A stretch of DNA of 64,000 nucleotides from UBA8389 sp942493385 (GTDB taxonomy: Bacteria; Bacteroidota; Bacteroidia; Bacteroidales; UBA1402), in assembly GCA_942493385.1 (NCBI GenBank), contig OW818699.1, positions 1-64,000 on the forward strand, given 5' to 3'. Numbering within the stretch: position 1 is the stretch's first letter; every line of letters starts with the position of its first letter. The position numbers were made by a program, and so were the translations under genes. This document shows, piece by piece, positions 1 to 7,639 of this stretch. The notes below the pieces were generated by a model. It was not told where the DNA came from, ran no database searches, and worked only from the letters and a program-made list of their open reading frames with translations.

Positions 1-425
1 TCGCAGGATTCGAGAAAAATCATCGGGTTTTTGTTACGTTCCGACTTGGTTTCCAGTTTGATTTCGGCAGGCAGCATCAGGTAAATGTTGTGCGTGTAGC
101 CCAAAGCCAAATCCAGGATTTGACCGTTGTTCTGTGCACGGTAACCTACACCGACCAGTTCGAGTTCCTTGCGGTAACCTTCCGATACACCAACAACCAT
201 GTTGTGGATGAGTGAACGGTATAGGCCATGCTGGGAACGAACTTCGCGTTCGTCGTTCGGACGGGATACAGTAATCGTGGAATCTTCCACTTTAACTTCA
301 ATAAGGGGATTAACCGCTTGGAAGAGTTCCCCTTTGGGTCCTTTTACCTTGACGATATTGTTGGCATCGATGGTCACGGTTACACCGGCCGGGATGCTGA
401 TGGGCAATTTTCCTATTCTTGACAT
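1..425 (-). CDS. rplF: 50S ribosomal protein L6 (uL6), 3' part beyond window
   Basis: Large-subunit protein L6, part of the spc block. The frame reads in from an ATG at 423-425 (MSRIGKLPISIPAGVTVTI...) and is still open at base 1, so about 141 of the usual ~185 residues are visible. The N-terminal beta-domain and the segment RSLIHNMVVGVSEGY are characteristic of L6. Unusually for this phylum a perfect AGGAGG lies on the minus strand at 433-438, seven bases before the start codon. It follows rpsH by 16 bases and belongs to the same transcript. Identification is secure; only the C-terminus is missing. Confidence 0.96.
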   Translation of the reverse strand, partial: MSRIGKLPISIPAGVTVTIDANNIVKVKGPKGELFQAVNPLIEVKVEDSTITVSRPNDEREVRSQHGLYRSLIHNMVVGVSEGYRKELELVGVGYRAQNNGQILDLALGYTHNIYLMLPAEIKLETKSERNKNPMIFLESC

Positions 426-441
426 TTTAATTCCTCCTCAA

Positions 442-837
442 TTAATAGATGTAACACAATACTTCACCGCCGAGCTTGAGGTCTTTGGCTTCTTTATCGG
501 TCATCACACCCTGTGAGGTGGACAAAATAACGATACCCAGGCCATTGATGACGCGGGGCATCTCCCGATATCCCACGTATTTACGTAAACCGGGTTTTGA
601 AACACGGGTCAGGCTCTTGATGGAGTTGACCTTGTTCACGAGATCGTACTTCAGGGCGATTTTAATGGTACCCTGGGGGCCTTCTTCCACGAACTTGTAG
701 TTCAGGATATAGCCTTTGTCGAAAAGGATCTTTGTGATTTCCTTCTTAACGTTTGACGCTGGAACTTCCACCACTCTATGTTTGGCTTTGATGGCGTTCC
801 GCAGTCTGGTCAGATAATCTGCTATAGGATCTGTCAT
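442..837 (-). CDS. rpsH: 30S ribosomal protein S8 (uS8)
   Basis: Small-subunit protein S8, which binds the central domain of 16S rRNA. The start is placed at the ATG at 835-837 (MTDPIADYLTRLRNAIKA), giving 131 residues, the normal length. A longer in-frame extension to 873 exists but is not family-like. The C-terminal block ending LSTSQGVMTDKEAKDLKLGGEVLCYIY carries the conserved S8 signature. It sits between rpsN and rplF as in other Bacteroidetes spc operons, and no Shine-Dalgarno sequence is visible. Confidence 0.97.
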   Translation of the reverse strand: MTDPIADYLTRLRNAIKAKHRVVEVPASNVKKEITKILFDKGYILNYKFVEEGPQGTIKIALKYDLVNKVNSIKSLTRVSKPGLRKYVGYREMPRVINGLGIVILSTSQGVMTDKEAKDLKLGGEVLCYIY

Positions 838-898
838 TACTAAAAATTTAAATTGATCCGGAAACCCGGACAATATTTAACACTTATAAAAATTCTGT

Positions 899-1168
899 TT
901 ACCAGCTTGCTTTGCGGACTCCCGGGATCAAACCCTGAGAAGCCATTTCGCGAAACTGAATACGGGAAAGGCCGAACTGACGCATGTAACCTTTTGGACG
1001 TCCTGTGATTTTGCATCTGTTGTGCAGACGAACTGGACAGGAGTTCTTGGGCAGTGCCTGAAGACCTTCAAAGTTTCCGTCGGCTTTCAACTGAGCTCTT
1101 TTTACCGCAAATTTTGCGATCAGGGCTGCGCGTTTCACCTCGCGGGCTTTCATTGATTCTTTTGCCAT
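899..1168 (-). CDS. rpsN: 30S ribosomal protein S14 (uS14), zinc-free form
   Basis: Small-subunit protein S14 of 89 residues. The C-terminal signature HNRCKITGRPKGYMRQFGLSR is present. The two paired CxxC motifs of the zinc-binding paralogue are absent, so this is the C-minus form. The length is shorter than the 101 residues of E. coli S14 but usual for Bacteroidetes. The start ATG is six bases after the rplE stop, so the genes are tightly coupled. Confidence 0.97.
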   Translation of the reverse strand: MAKESMKAREVKRAALIAKFAVKRAQLKADGNFEGLQALPKNSCPVRLHNRCKITGRPKGYMRQFGLSRIQFREMASQGLIPGVRKASW

Positions 1169-1174
1169 ATTGCT

Positions 1175-1732
1175 TTAGTCTTTTATGATGTTTTTAAACG
1201 GCAGGCCGAATTCTTTCAGCAAAGCATAACCTTCTTCGTCGGTTTTGGCCGAAGTCACAAAGGTAATATTCATACCCAGAAGTTTGACAATGTTGTCAAT
1301 GTTAATTTCGGGGAAGATGATTTGCTCATTGATACCCATGGTGTAGTTTCCACGGCCGTCCAATTTGGATTCGATGCCTTTGAAGTCACGGATACGGGGC
1401 AGAGCCACGCGAACGAGACGTTCCAGGAATTCGTACATCTTTTCACGACGCAGCGTAACCATCACACCGATAGGCATTTTCTTACGAAGCTTGAAGTTGG
1501 AGATGTCCTTTTTGGATATGGTGGCAACCGCTTTCTGACCGGTAATGGTGGTCAGCTCGGTGATTGCTGTTTCAATGATTTTCTTGTCGGCAACTGCAAG
1601 ACCAAGGCCTTGGTTGATCACGATTTTTTTCAGTACGGGTACTTGCATCACGGAAGAATACCCGAATTCCTGAGTCAATGCAGGAACAATGCGTTCTGCA
1701 TAGTCTTTCTTAAGATTAGCGGTATTTGCCAT
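1175..1732 (-). CDS. rplE: 50S ribosomal protein L5 (uL5)
   Basis: Large-subunit protein L5, which binds 5S rRNA in the central protuberance. It has 185 residues with the family blocks KKIVINQGLG (~35-45), LRREKMYEFLERL, and GRGNYTMGINEQIIFPEI. The ATG overlaps the stop codon of rplX by one base (TAATG), indicating translational coupling. Gene order rplX-rplE-rpsN is canonical. Confidence 0.97.
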   Translation of the reverse strand: MANTANLKKDYAERIVPALTQEFGYSSVMQVPVLKKIVINQGLGLAVADKKIIETAITELTTITGQKAVATISKKDISNFKLRKKMPIGVMVTLRREKMYEFLERLVRVALPRIRDFKGIESKLDGRGNYTMGINEQIIFPEINIDNIVKLLGMNITFVTSAKTDEEGYALLKEFGLPFKNIIKD

Positions 1733-2052
1733 TATTTGATTTCCTCCCCTGATTTTTTGGATACACGTACTAACTTGCCTTCTGCATTTGCCTTACGACC
1801 GATACGGGTAGGCTTGCCTGATTTCGGATCGACCGGATTCAGATTTGAAATGTGGATGGCGGCTTCTTTCTTCACAATTCCTCCCTGAGGATTGGCGGCG
1901 TTGGGTTTGGTGCTCTTGGAGACCATGTTCACACCTTCTACGATGGCACGTTGTTTTTCAACCTGCACTTCGAGCACACGACCGGTTTTACCCTTGTCTT
2001 CGCCCGTATTTACATAGACGGTATCGCCTTTCTTTATGTGTAATTTACTCAT
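1732..2052 (-). CDS. rplX: 50S ribosomal protein L24 (uL24)
   Basis: Large-subunit assembly-initiating protein L24, 106 residues. The N-terminal KOW motif is clear: KKGDTVYVNTGEDKGKTGRVLEV (split here as residues 7-29). The central segment VEGVNMVSKSTKP is typical. The stop codon overlaps the rplE start, and the gene follows rplN after 21 bases. Confidence 0.97.
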   Translation of the reverse strand: MSKLHIKKGDTVYVNTGEDKGKTGRVLEVQVEKQRAIVEGVNMVSKSTKPNAANPQGGIVKKEAAIHISNLNPVDPKSGKPTRIGRKANAEGKLVRVSKKSGEEIK

Positions 2053-2073
2053 TACTGTTACTTTTTCAATGGG

Positions 2074-2439
2074 TTAAAGTACTTCGGGAGCCAAAGAAAC
2101 AATCTTCATGTTCGTGTTACGAAGCTCTCTGGCTACGGGGCCGAAAATACGGCTTCCGCGGATTTCACCGGCATTGTTCAACAGCACACACGCATTATCA
2201 TCAAAACGGATGTAAGAACCATCGGCTCTTCTTATCTCTTTTCTTGTGCGAACAATAACGGCCTTGGACACCGTACCTTTTTTGATTTCACTGGACGGAA
2301 TGGTGCTCTTGATGGCCACCACGATGATGTCACCAACGGAGGCATAACGACGACCTGTTCCGCCTAAAACGCGGATACAAAGTACTTCCTTTGCACCTGA
2401 GTTGTCAGCTACTAATAGTCTGGATTCTGCTTGTATCAT
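2074..2439 (-). CDS. rplN: 50S ribosomal protein L14 (uL14)
   Basis: Large-subunit interface protein L14, 121 residues as expected. It opens MIQAESRLLVADNSGAKEV, the family hallmark, and contains RRADGSYIRFDDNACVLL and GSRIFGPVARELR. One base separates it from the rpsQ stop, so the two are probably coupled. Confidence 0.98.
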   Translation of the reverse strand: MIQAESRLLVADNSGAKEVLCIRVLGGTGRRYASVGDIIVVAIKSTIPSSEIKKGTVSKAVIVRTRKEIRRADGSYIRFDDNACVLLNNAGEIRGSRIFGPVARELRNTNMKIVSLAPEVL

Positions 2440-2440
2440 A

Positions 2441-2701
2441 TTACTTCGCTTTCTCGATTATTTCAACTAATCTCCATCTTTTGGTTTTGCTCAAAGGACG
2501 GGTTTCCATGATCTTGACAGTGTCACCGATGGTGCACTCGTTTTTTTCGTCATGAGCGTGGTACTTTTTCGTTTTGCTAACGAACTTACCGTAAATGGGG
2601 TGTTTTTCTTTCCACTTAACAGCAACCGTGATGCTCTTTTCCATTTTATTGCTGGTAACAACGCCAGCTCTTTCTTTTCTTAAATTTCTAGTTTCCATCA
2701 C
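2441..2701 (-). CDS. rpsQ: 30S ribosomal protein S17 (uS17)
   Basis: Small-subunit protein S17, a primary 16S rRNA binder with an OB fold. The frame gives 86 residues from MMETRNLRKERAG; the second Met (2696-2698) is an equally good start. The signature segment is IGDTVKIMETRPLSKTKRWRLVEI near the C-terminus. Three bases separate it from rpmC. Confidence 0.97.
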   Translation of the reverse strand: MMETRNLRKERAGVVTSNKMEKSITVAVKWKEKHPIYGKFVSKTKKYHAHDEKNECTIGDTVKIMETRPLSKTKRWRLVEIIEKAK

Positions 2702-2704
2702 GCT

Positions 2705-2905
2705 TTAATTTTGTTGATTCAACGCTCTTTCGCGCAAAATGGTTTTCATACGCGCAATATCCCGACGTAATTCCTTAATCTGAGTGGGATTGTCCAGTGG
2801 GGAAATGCTGTGTTGCAGTTCCATTTGATTGAGACGAACGACATCAGTCTGCGCGCGTTCTGCAATCTCCTTGGAGGTCAATTCTCTAACTTCTGCTATT
2901 TTCAT
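2705..2905 (-). CDS. rpmC: 50S ribosomal protein L29 (uL29)
   Basis: Large-subunit protein L29 at the exit tunnel, 66 residues, predicted to be two antiparallel helices. The family motif lies near the C-terminus: LRRDIARMKTILRER. It follows rplP by five bases in the standard rplP-rpmC-rpsQ order. Confidence 0.96.
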   Translation of the reverse strand: MKIAEVRELTSKEIAERAQTDVVRLNQMELQHSISPLDNPTQIKELRRDIARMKTILRERALNQQN

Positions 2906-2910
2906 AAGGC

Positions 2911-3345
2911 TTAGGCGTTTTGGGTTAGCATATCAAAATCACGTCTCACGATGAATTTCGTAGCAACGGGCAGTTTCTGAGCGGCAAGGCGCAGAGCTTC
3001 TTTAGCTACTTCGAAGGATACACCTTCTACTTCAATGAGAATTCTACCGGGGGTTACGGGAGCCACGAATCCTTCGGGAGCACCTTTCCCCTTACCCATA
3101 CGTACTTCTGCTGGTTTTTTGGTAAAGGGCTTATCCGGGAAAATACGGATCCAGATTTGACCCTGACGTTGCATGTAACGCGTAACGGCAACACGGGCAG
3201 CTTCAATCTGCTGACCTGTGATCCAATGCGATTCCATCGTCTTGATACCAAAAGAGCCGAAGGCCAACTGGTTACCACGTTGGGCATTGCCCTTCATGCG
3301 ACCTTTTTGTTGTCTTCTGAACTTTGTTCTTTTCGGTTGTAACAT
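2911..3345 (-). CDS. rplP: 50S ribosomal protein L16 (uL16)
   Basis: Large-subunit protein L16 near the A-site tRNA elbow, 144 residues. It opens MLQPKRTKFRRQQKGRMKG and contains WIRIFPDKPFTKKPAEVRMGKGKG, both diagnostic. Conservation over the whole length matches the normal family size. It lies between rpsC and rpmC. Confidence 0.98.
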   Translation of the reverse strand: MLQPKRTKFRRQQKGRMKGNAQRGNQLAFGSFGIKTMESHWITGQQIEAARVAVTRYMQRQGQIWIRIFPDKPFTKKPAEVRMGKGKGAPEGFVAPVTPGRILIEVEGVSFEVAKEALRLAAQKLPVATKFIVRRDFDMLTQNA

Positions 3346-3363
3346 TTCTTAGAAATTGTAACG

Positions 3364-4116
3364 TTAACGACTACTATTGTTTCTCTTTTTGCGGAAGCCG
3401 CCCTTGCGGTCATCACGACGGTCTGAACCAGCATTTCCGCTGGGGCGACCTGTTTCTTTGGTAGTTGTAAAGTTCGGTGCCAAATCAACCTTTCCATAAA
3501 TCTCCCCACGGCAGATCCAAACTTTTACTCCAATGATGCCGACTTTCGTCAGGGCTTCTGCTTGCGCATAATCAATGTCAGCACGGAAGGTATGGAGCGG
3601 CGTACGGCCTTCCTTATACATTTCCGAGCGGGCGATTTCAGCGCCGTTCAAACGACCAGAGACCATGACCTTGATGCCTTCGGCACCCATGCGCATGGTA
3701 GATTGAATGGACATCTTGGTAGCGCGACGATAAGCGATCTTCCCTTCAATCTGACGGGCGATGTTATTTGCTACGATGACTGCATCCAATTCAGGACGTT
3801 TAATTTCGAATATATTGATCTGGATTTCCTTATCGGTGATCTTTTTCAATTCTTCTTTCAATTTGTCTACTTCCTGTCCACCTTTACCGATGATGATGCC
3901 CGGACGAGCCGTGCAAACGGTGATGGTGACAAGTTTCAGCGTACGTTCGATGACAATACGTGAAACGCTTGCTTTGGCCAAACGCGCATTCAGGTATTTA
4001 CGGATCTTACTGTCTTCCAACAGGGTGTCTCCATAGTTATCACCACCATACCAGTTGGAATCCCAACCTCTGATAATGCCTAAGCGGTTACTTATCGGAT
4101 TTACTTTCTGTCCCAT
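3364..4116 (-). CDS. rpsC: 30S ribosomal protein S3 (uS3)
   Basis: Small-subunit protein S3 at the mRNA entry tunnel, 250 residues. It opens MGQKVNPISNRLGIIRGWDS; the KH domain carries GKGGQEVDKLKEEL. The second domain contains GRLNGAEIARSE. A C-terminal tail rich in Gly, Arg, Asp and Lys (from about residue 217) extends it beyond the E. coli length of 233; such tails are common in this phylum. The gene precedes rplP by 18 bases. Confidence 0.98.
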   Translation of the reverse strand: MGQKVNPISNRLGIIRGWDSNWYGGDNYGDTLLEDSKIRKYLNARLAKASVSRIVIERTLKLVTITVCTARPGIIIGKGGQEVDKLKEELKKITDKEIQINIFEIKRPELDAVIVANNIARQIEGKIAYRRATKMSIQSTMRMGAEGIKVMVSGRLNGAEIARSEMYKEGRTPLHTFRADIDYAQAEALTKVGIIGVKVWICRGEIYGKVDLAPNFTTTKETGRPSGNAGSDRRDDRKGGFRKKRNNSSR

Positions 4117-4122
4117 TTAGCC

Positions 4123-4530
4123 TTAGTTTTGTTCGTTTTTTGTAATTGTATCAACTTTCAAAGTCACGTGGTTCGAGCGTTTGCGAATCTGATAACCTCT
4201 TCCCTGCGGCGCCGTACGAAGTCTTTTCAACATCGTGGCGGAATCAACTTTAACTTCGGTTATAAACAATTCGCCGGCTTCGGCTTTGCGTTCGTTCTTA
4301 GCTTCCCAGTTGGCGATAGCTGAACGGAGCAGTTTTTCCAGGCGACCTGAGGCTTCCTTGGACGAGAACTTCAAGATACCAAGGGCGAGAGACACTTCTT
4401 TACCGCGGATTATGTCGGTCATCAAGCGCATCTTGCGGGGCGATGTCGGAACACCGTTCAGCTTGGCGAAGGACTGAGTCTTCAGAGCTTCTTTTCTGGC
4501 ATCAGCTGCCAATCTTTTTCTTGCACCCAT
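4123..4530 (-). CDS. rplV: 50S ribosomal protein L22 (uL22)
   Basis: Large-subunit protein L22, whose hairpin lines the exit tunnel. It has 135 residues. The core has GVPTSPRKMRLMTDIIRGK near residues 25-43 and the tunnel hairpin RLRTAPQGRGYQIRKRSNHV near residues 103-122. The N-terminus carries about 15 extra residues relative to E. coli. It follows rpsS by 36 bases. Confidence 0.97.
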   Translation of the reverse strand: MGARKRLAADARKEALKTQSFAKLNGVPTSPRKMRLMTDIIRGKEVSLALGILKFSSKEASGRLEKLLRSAIANWEAKNERKAEAGELFITEVKVDSATMLKRLRTAPQGRGYQIRKRSNHVTLKVDTITKNEQN

Positions 4531-4566
4531 TTTATATTCGTGTTTTTATTTTATCTGACATTGAGT

Positions 4567-4836
4567 TTATTTCTTCTTGTTTCCGCCATGGCCTCTGAAC
4601 GTACGCGTCGGGGAAAATTCGCCCAACTTGTGTCCTACCATGTTTTCGGTTACATATACTGGAATAAACTTATTACCGTTGTGAACGGCTACCGTATGAC
4701 CAACGAAATCAGGAGAAATCATTGAGGCGCGAGCCCATGTCTTCACCACATTCTTTTTCCCCGATTCATTCATGGCCAGAACTTTAGCTTCCAGCTTGAT
4801 GTTAATATACGGTCCTTTTTTTAATGAACGACTCAT
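4567..4836 (-). CDS. rpsS: 30S ribosomal protein S19 (uS19)
   Basis: Small-subunit head protein S19, 89 residues. Hallmarks are the opening MSRSLKKGPYI and the block TWARASMISPDFVGHTVAVHNG followed by GHKLGEFSPTRTF. It lies between rplB and rplV as in every S10 operon. Confidence 0.98.
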   Translation of the reverse strand: MSRSLKKGPYINIKLEAKVLAMNESGKKNVVKTWARASMISPDFVGHTVAVHNGNKFIPVYVTENMVGHKLGEFSPTRTFRGHGGNKKK

Positions 4837-4856
4837 AGTTTAATTGAATTTATCGG

Positions 4857-5681
4857 TTATTTTTTACGTCTGTCAATGATATACTTGCTCGAATGCTTCT
4901 TCGGTGCACGAGTCTTCAAGCCCTTAGCCAACAGACCCTTGCGAGATCTCGGATGACCTCCGGAAGATTTACCTTCACCACCACCCATGGGGTGATCGAC
5001 AGGATTCATTACGACACCACGAACGCGGGGACGACGACCTTGCCATCTGGAACGACCGGCTTTACCGGAACTTTCCAATGCGTGGTCAGCGTTACCAACG
5101 GTTCCGATGGTAGCTTTGCAGGTCAAAAGGATCTTACGAATTTCTCCGGAAGGCATTTTGATGACTCCATAGTTCTCTTCTTTCGAAACCAACTGGGCGA
5201 ACGTACCGGCTGAACGTACCATTTTGGCACCTTGACCCGGACGAAGTTCGATGTTGTGGATAACGGTACCGACAGGGATGTTCTTCAATGGAAGTGCATT
5301 TCCTACTTCGGGAGCGGCTTCTTCGCCAGACATGATCTTCATGCCGACTTCAAGGCCGTTGGGAGCTACGATGTACGCTTTTTCTCCATCTGCATAATAA
5401 AGCAATGCGATACGGGCCGAACGATTCGGGTCGTATTCGATTGTCTTGACTGTTGCAGGAATACCATCTTTTGTTCTCTTGAAATCGATGAAACGATAGA
5501 GTTTTTTGTGACCGCCACCTAAGTAGCGCATGGTCATTTTACCCTGATTGTTACGTCCACCCGACTTGCTTAAGCCGAAAGTAAGAGATTTTTCTGGTGC
5601 GCTGGCGGTGATGGTATCAAAGGCACCAATAATTTTATGTCTTTGCCCCGGTGTTGTGGGCTTTAGTTTACGTACTGCCAT
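4857..5681 (-). CDS. rplB: 50S ribosomal protein L2 (uL2)
   Basis: Large-subunit protein L2, needed for subunit association and peptidyl-transferase structure. Start placed at the ATG at 5679-5681 (MAVRKLKPTTPGQRHK), giving 274 residues, the standard size; a 13-codon upstream extension into rplW is rejected. The conserved RNA-binding blocks GRNNQGKMTMRYLGGGHK and VMNPVDHPMGGGEGKSSGG are present, the latter including the catalytic-centre histidine. Four bases separate it from rplW. Confidence 0.98.
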   Translation of the reverse strand: MAVRKLKPTTPGQRHKIIGAFDTITASAPEKSLTFGLSKSGGRNNQGKMTMRYLGGGHKKLYRFIDFKRTKDGIPATVKTIEYDPNRSARIALLYYADGEKAYIVAPNGLEVGMKIMSGEEAAPEVGNALPLKNIPVGTVIHNIELRPGQGAKMVRSAGTFAQLVSKEENYGVIKMPSGEIRKILLTCKATIGTVGNADHALESSGKAGRSRWQGRRPRVRGVVMNPVDHPMGGGEGKSSGGHPRSRKGLLAKGLKTRAPKKHSSKYIIDRRKK

Positions 5682-5685
5682 TTTC

Positions 5686-5976
5686 TTAAATATTGGAGTA
5701 GAAGTCAATAACATCGCCATCCTTCAATGTGACGATGGCTTTCTTGAAAGCTGATTGGCTTCCCTTTACCATGCCACCCTTGGTGTAGCGAGATTTGTTT
5801 TTGCCACGGTAGTTCATCGTATTAACATCCAGTACAGTAACGCTGTACATTTCTTGGATGGCTTTGGCGATCTCAATCTTATTGGCACTTGGTTGCACAC
5901 GGAAACCGTAACGATTCAGCTTTTCTGTCAAAGCGGTCATCTTTTCGGTTACGATAGGTTTTACTATTATTCCCAT
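5686..5976 (-). CDS. rplW: 50S ribosomal protein L23 (uL23)
   Basis: Large-subunit exit-site protein L23, docking point for trigger factor and SRP. 96 residues, opening MGIIVKPIVTEKM, with NRYGFRVQPSANKIEIAKAI typical of the family. An AAGGAG on the minus strand (5985-5990) lies eight bases before the start, one of only two convincing Shine-Dalgarno sequences in this operon. Confidence 0.97.
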   Translation of the reverse strand: MGIIVKPIVTEKMTALTEKLNRYGFRVQPSANKIEIAKAIQEMYSVTVLDVNTMNYRGKNKSRYTKGGMVKGSQSAFKKAIVTLKDGDVIDFYSNI

Positions 5977-5988
5977 TTTTTGATCTCC

Positions 5989-6615
5989 TTATGCGTTTAA
6001 GATGTTTTCAATTCCGGCAACTGCGCTTTCGGTCAAGACAAGAGTTGCAGCGTTCAATACTCTGTAAGTATTTAACCCTGACAACGTTATAACTTGAACC
6101 TTAGCCAAATTACGAGCCGACAAATATACGTTTTTATTTGCTTCCGGCAATACGAAAAGTGACTTTTTATCAGCGACTTGCAGATTGCTTGTCAGCGCGA
6201 CGAACTGCTTCGTTTTGGGAGCATCGTAGTTGAAATCTTCGATGACCATGATGGCTTGATCGATGACTTTATAAGACAATGCTGACTTACGTGCAAGTTC
6301 TTTCACTTTCTTGTTCAGTTTGAAGCTATAGTCGCGTGGTTTCGGTCCGAATACACGGGCACCACCCATTACTGGGGAGTTGATATCACCGTGACGGGCA
6401 CCGCCGCCGCCTTTTTGTTTGCCCAACTTCCTGGTGGAGCCGGTCATTTCACTTCTTTCTTTCGATTTGTGGGTACCTTGACGGCTGTTGGCCTGGTACT
6501 GTCTCACGTCCAACCAAATGGCGTGATCGTTGGGTTCGATGGCGAAGATGGCGTCATTCAACGTAATCTTCCTTCCGGTATCTTTCCCCTGGATTGTATA
6601 TACACTCAGTTCCAT
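5989..6615 (-). CDS. rplD: 50S ribosomal protein L4 (uL4)
   Basis: Large-subunit protein L4, 208 residues. The tunnel loop segment KLGKQKGGGGARHGDINSP and the following GGARVFGPKPRDY identify the family. Its ATG overlaps the rplC stop codon by one base, so translation is probably coupled. In enterobacteria L4 represses its own operon; whether that holds here cannot be told from sequence. Confidence 0.97.
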   Translation of the reverse strand: MELSVYTIQGKDTGRKITLNDAIFAIEPNDHAIWLDVRQYQANSRQGTHKSKERSEMTGSTRKLGKQKGGGGARHGDINSPVMGGARVFGPKPRDYSFKLNKKVKELARKSALSYKVIDQAIMVIEDFNYDAPKTKQFVALTSNLQVADKKSLFVLPEANKNVYLSARNLAKVQVITLSGLNTYRVLNAATLVLTESAVAGIENILNA

Positions 6616-7232
6616 TACTTTTCAATAATTACGATTGAACCTTTAGCACCCGGAACAGAACCTTTGATCAAAACCAAATTGTGTTCAGGAATAACTTTAA
6701 TAATTTGCAGGTTTTGGACTGTTACGCGATCAGAACCCATATGACCGGCCATGCGCTTTCCTTTGAATACGCGTGAGGGCCATGAAGATGCGCCCAAAGA
6801 ACCGGGAGCACGGAGACGGTTATGCTGACCATGGGTAGCTTGACCGACACCAGCGAAACCATGACGTTTAACAACGCCTTGGAAACCTTTACCTTTTGAA
6901 GTTCCGACTACATCTACGAATTCGTCTGCTTCAAACATTTCGGAGGTGATCACATCACCTGCCTTGAATTCGTCACCGAATCCTTTAAACTCAACCAAGT
7001 GTCTTTGAGGTACTACTCCGGCCTTTTGAAAATGACCCATTTCTGCCTTGTTGGTATGTTTTTCCTTTTTTTCCTGGAAACCAACTTGGATGGCTTCATA
7101 ACCATCGGTGGCAAGAGTCTTGACCTGAGTAACGACACAAGGACCAGCTTCTACAACAGTGCATGGAATGTTTTTCCCATCAGCACTGAAAACGGAAGTC
7201 ATTCCGATTTTTTTTCCTAATAATCCTGGCAT
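6615..7232 (-). CDS. rplC: 50S ribosomal protein L3 (uL3)
   Basis: Large-subunit assembly initiator L3, 205 residues. It opens MPGLLGKKIGMTSVF. The family signature GTSKGKGFQGVVKRHGF is followed by the loop THGQHNRLRAPGSLGASS that reaches the peptidyl-transferase centre. The gene follows rpsJ by 21 bases and overlaps rplD by one base. Confidence 0.98.
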   Translation of the reverse strand: MPGLLGKKIGMTSVFSADGKNIPCTVVEAGPCVVTQVKTLATDGYEAIQVGFQEKKEKHTNKAEMGHFQKAGVVPQRHLVEFKGFGDEFKAGDVITSEMFEADEFVDVVGTSKGKGFQGVVKRHGFAGVGQATHGQHNRLRAPGSLGASSWPSRVFKGKRMAGHMGSDRVTVQNLQIIKVIPEHNLVLIKGSVPGAKGSIVIIEK

Positions 7233-7253
7233 TTCTCTAATCGATTAAATAAA

Positions 7254-7559
7254 TCAAACTTTGATTTCTACTTCTACTCCGCTAGGCAATTCCAGTTTCA
7301 TCAATGCGTCAACAGTTTTGGCGCTGGAATTGTAAATGTCGATCAGTCTCTTGTAAGAGCACAGTTCGAACTGTTCGCGGGATTTCTTGTTTACAAACGT
7401 TGCACGGTTAACTGTGAAGATACGCTTGTGTGTGGGGAGGGGAATCGGTCCGCTGACAACAGCGCCGGTAGCCTTCACCGTCTTTACGATTTTCTCTGCG
7501 GACTTGTCCACCAGATTGTAATCGTAAGACTTCAATTTAATTCTGATTTTTTGGCTCAT
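7254..7559 (-). CDS. rpsJ: 30S ribosomal protein S10 (uS10)
   Basis: Small-subunit protein S10 (NusE), also a transcription antitermination partner of NusB. It has 101 residues. The signature is GPIPLPTHKRIFTVNR (about residues 38-53). It is the first gene of the S10 block and is separated from fusA by 80 bases containing a long hairpin; no tuf gene lies between them. Confidence 0.98.
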   Translation of the reverse strand: MSQKIRIKLKSYDYNLVDKSAEKIVKTVKATGAVVSGPIPLPTHKRIFTVNRATFVNKKSREQFELCSYKRLIDIYNSSAKTVDALMKLELPSGVEVEIKV

Positions 7560-7581
7560 CTTTTTATTTTACTTAGTGTAT

Positions 7582-7632
7582 GAATGCTGCAAGGCCTTGT
7601 AGAGCTATTAACACAAGGCTCTGCAGTCATTC
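7582..7632 (-). other. Long hairpin between fusA and rpsJ
   Basis: Arms at 7582-7600 and 7613-7632 are almost perfectly complementary: about 18 pairs with one bulge, one mismatch and one G-U, around a 12-base loop. On the transcript the 3' side is followed by an A-rich, not U-rich, stretch, so it is not a classical terminator. Likely roles are RNase processing, partial attenuation, or a ribosomal-protein binding site that adjusts expression of the S10 block relative to fusA. These roles are inference. Confidence 0.7.
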
Positions 7633-7639
7633 GTTTATT

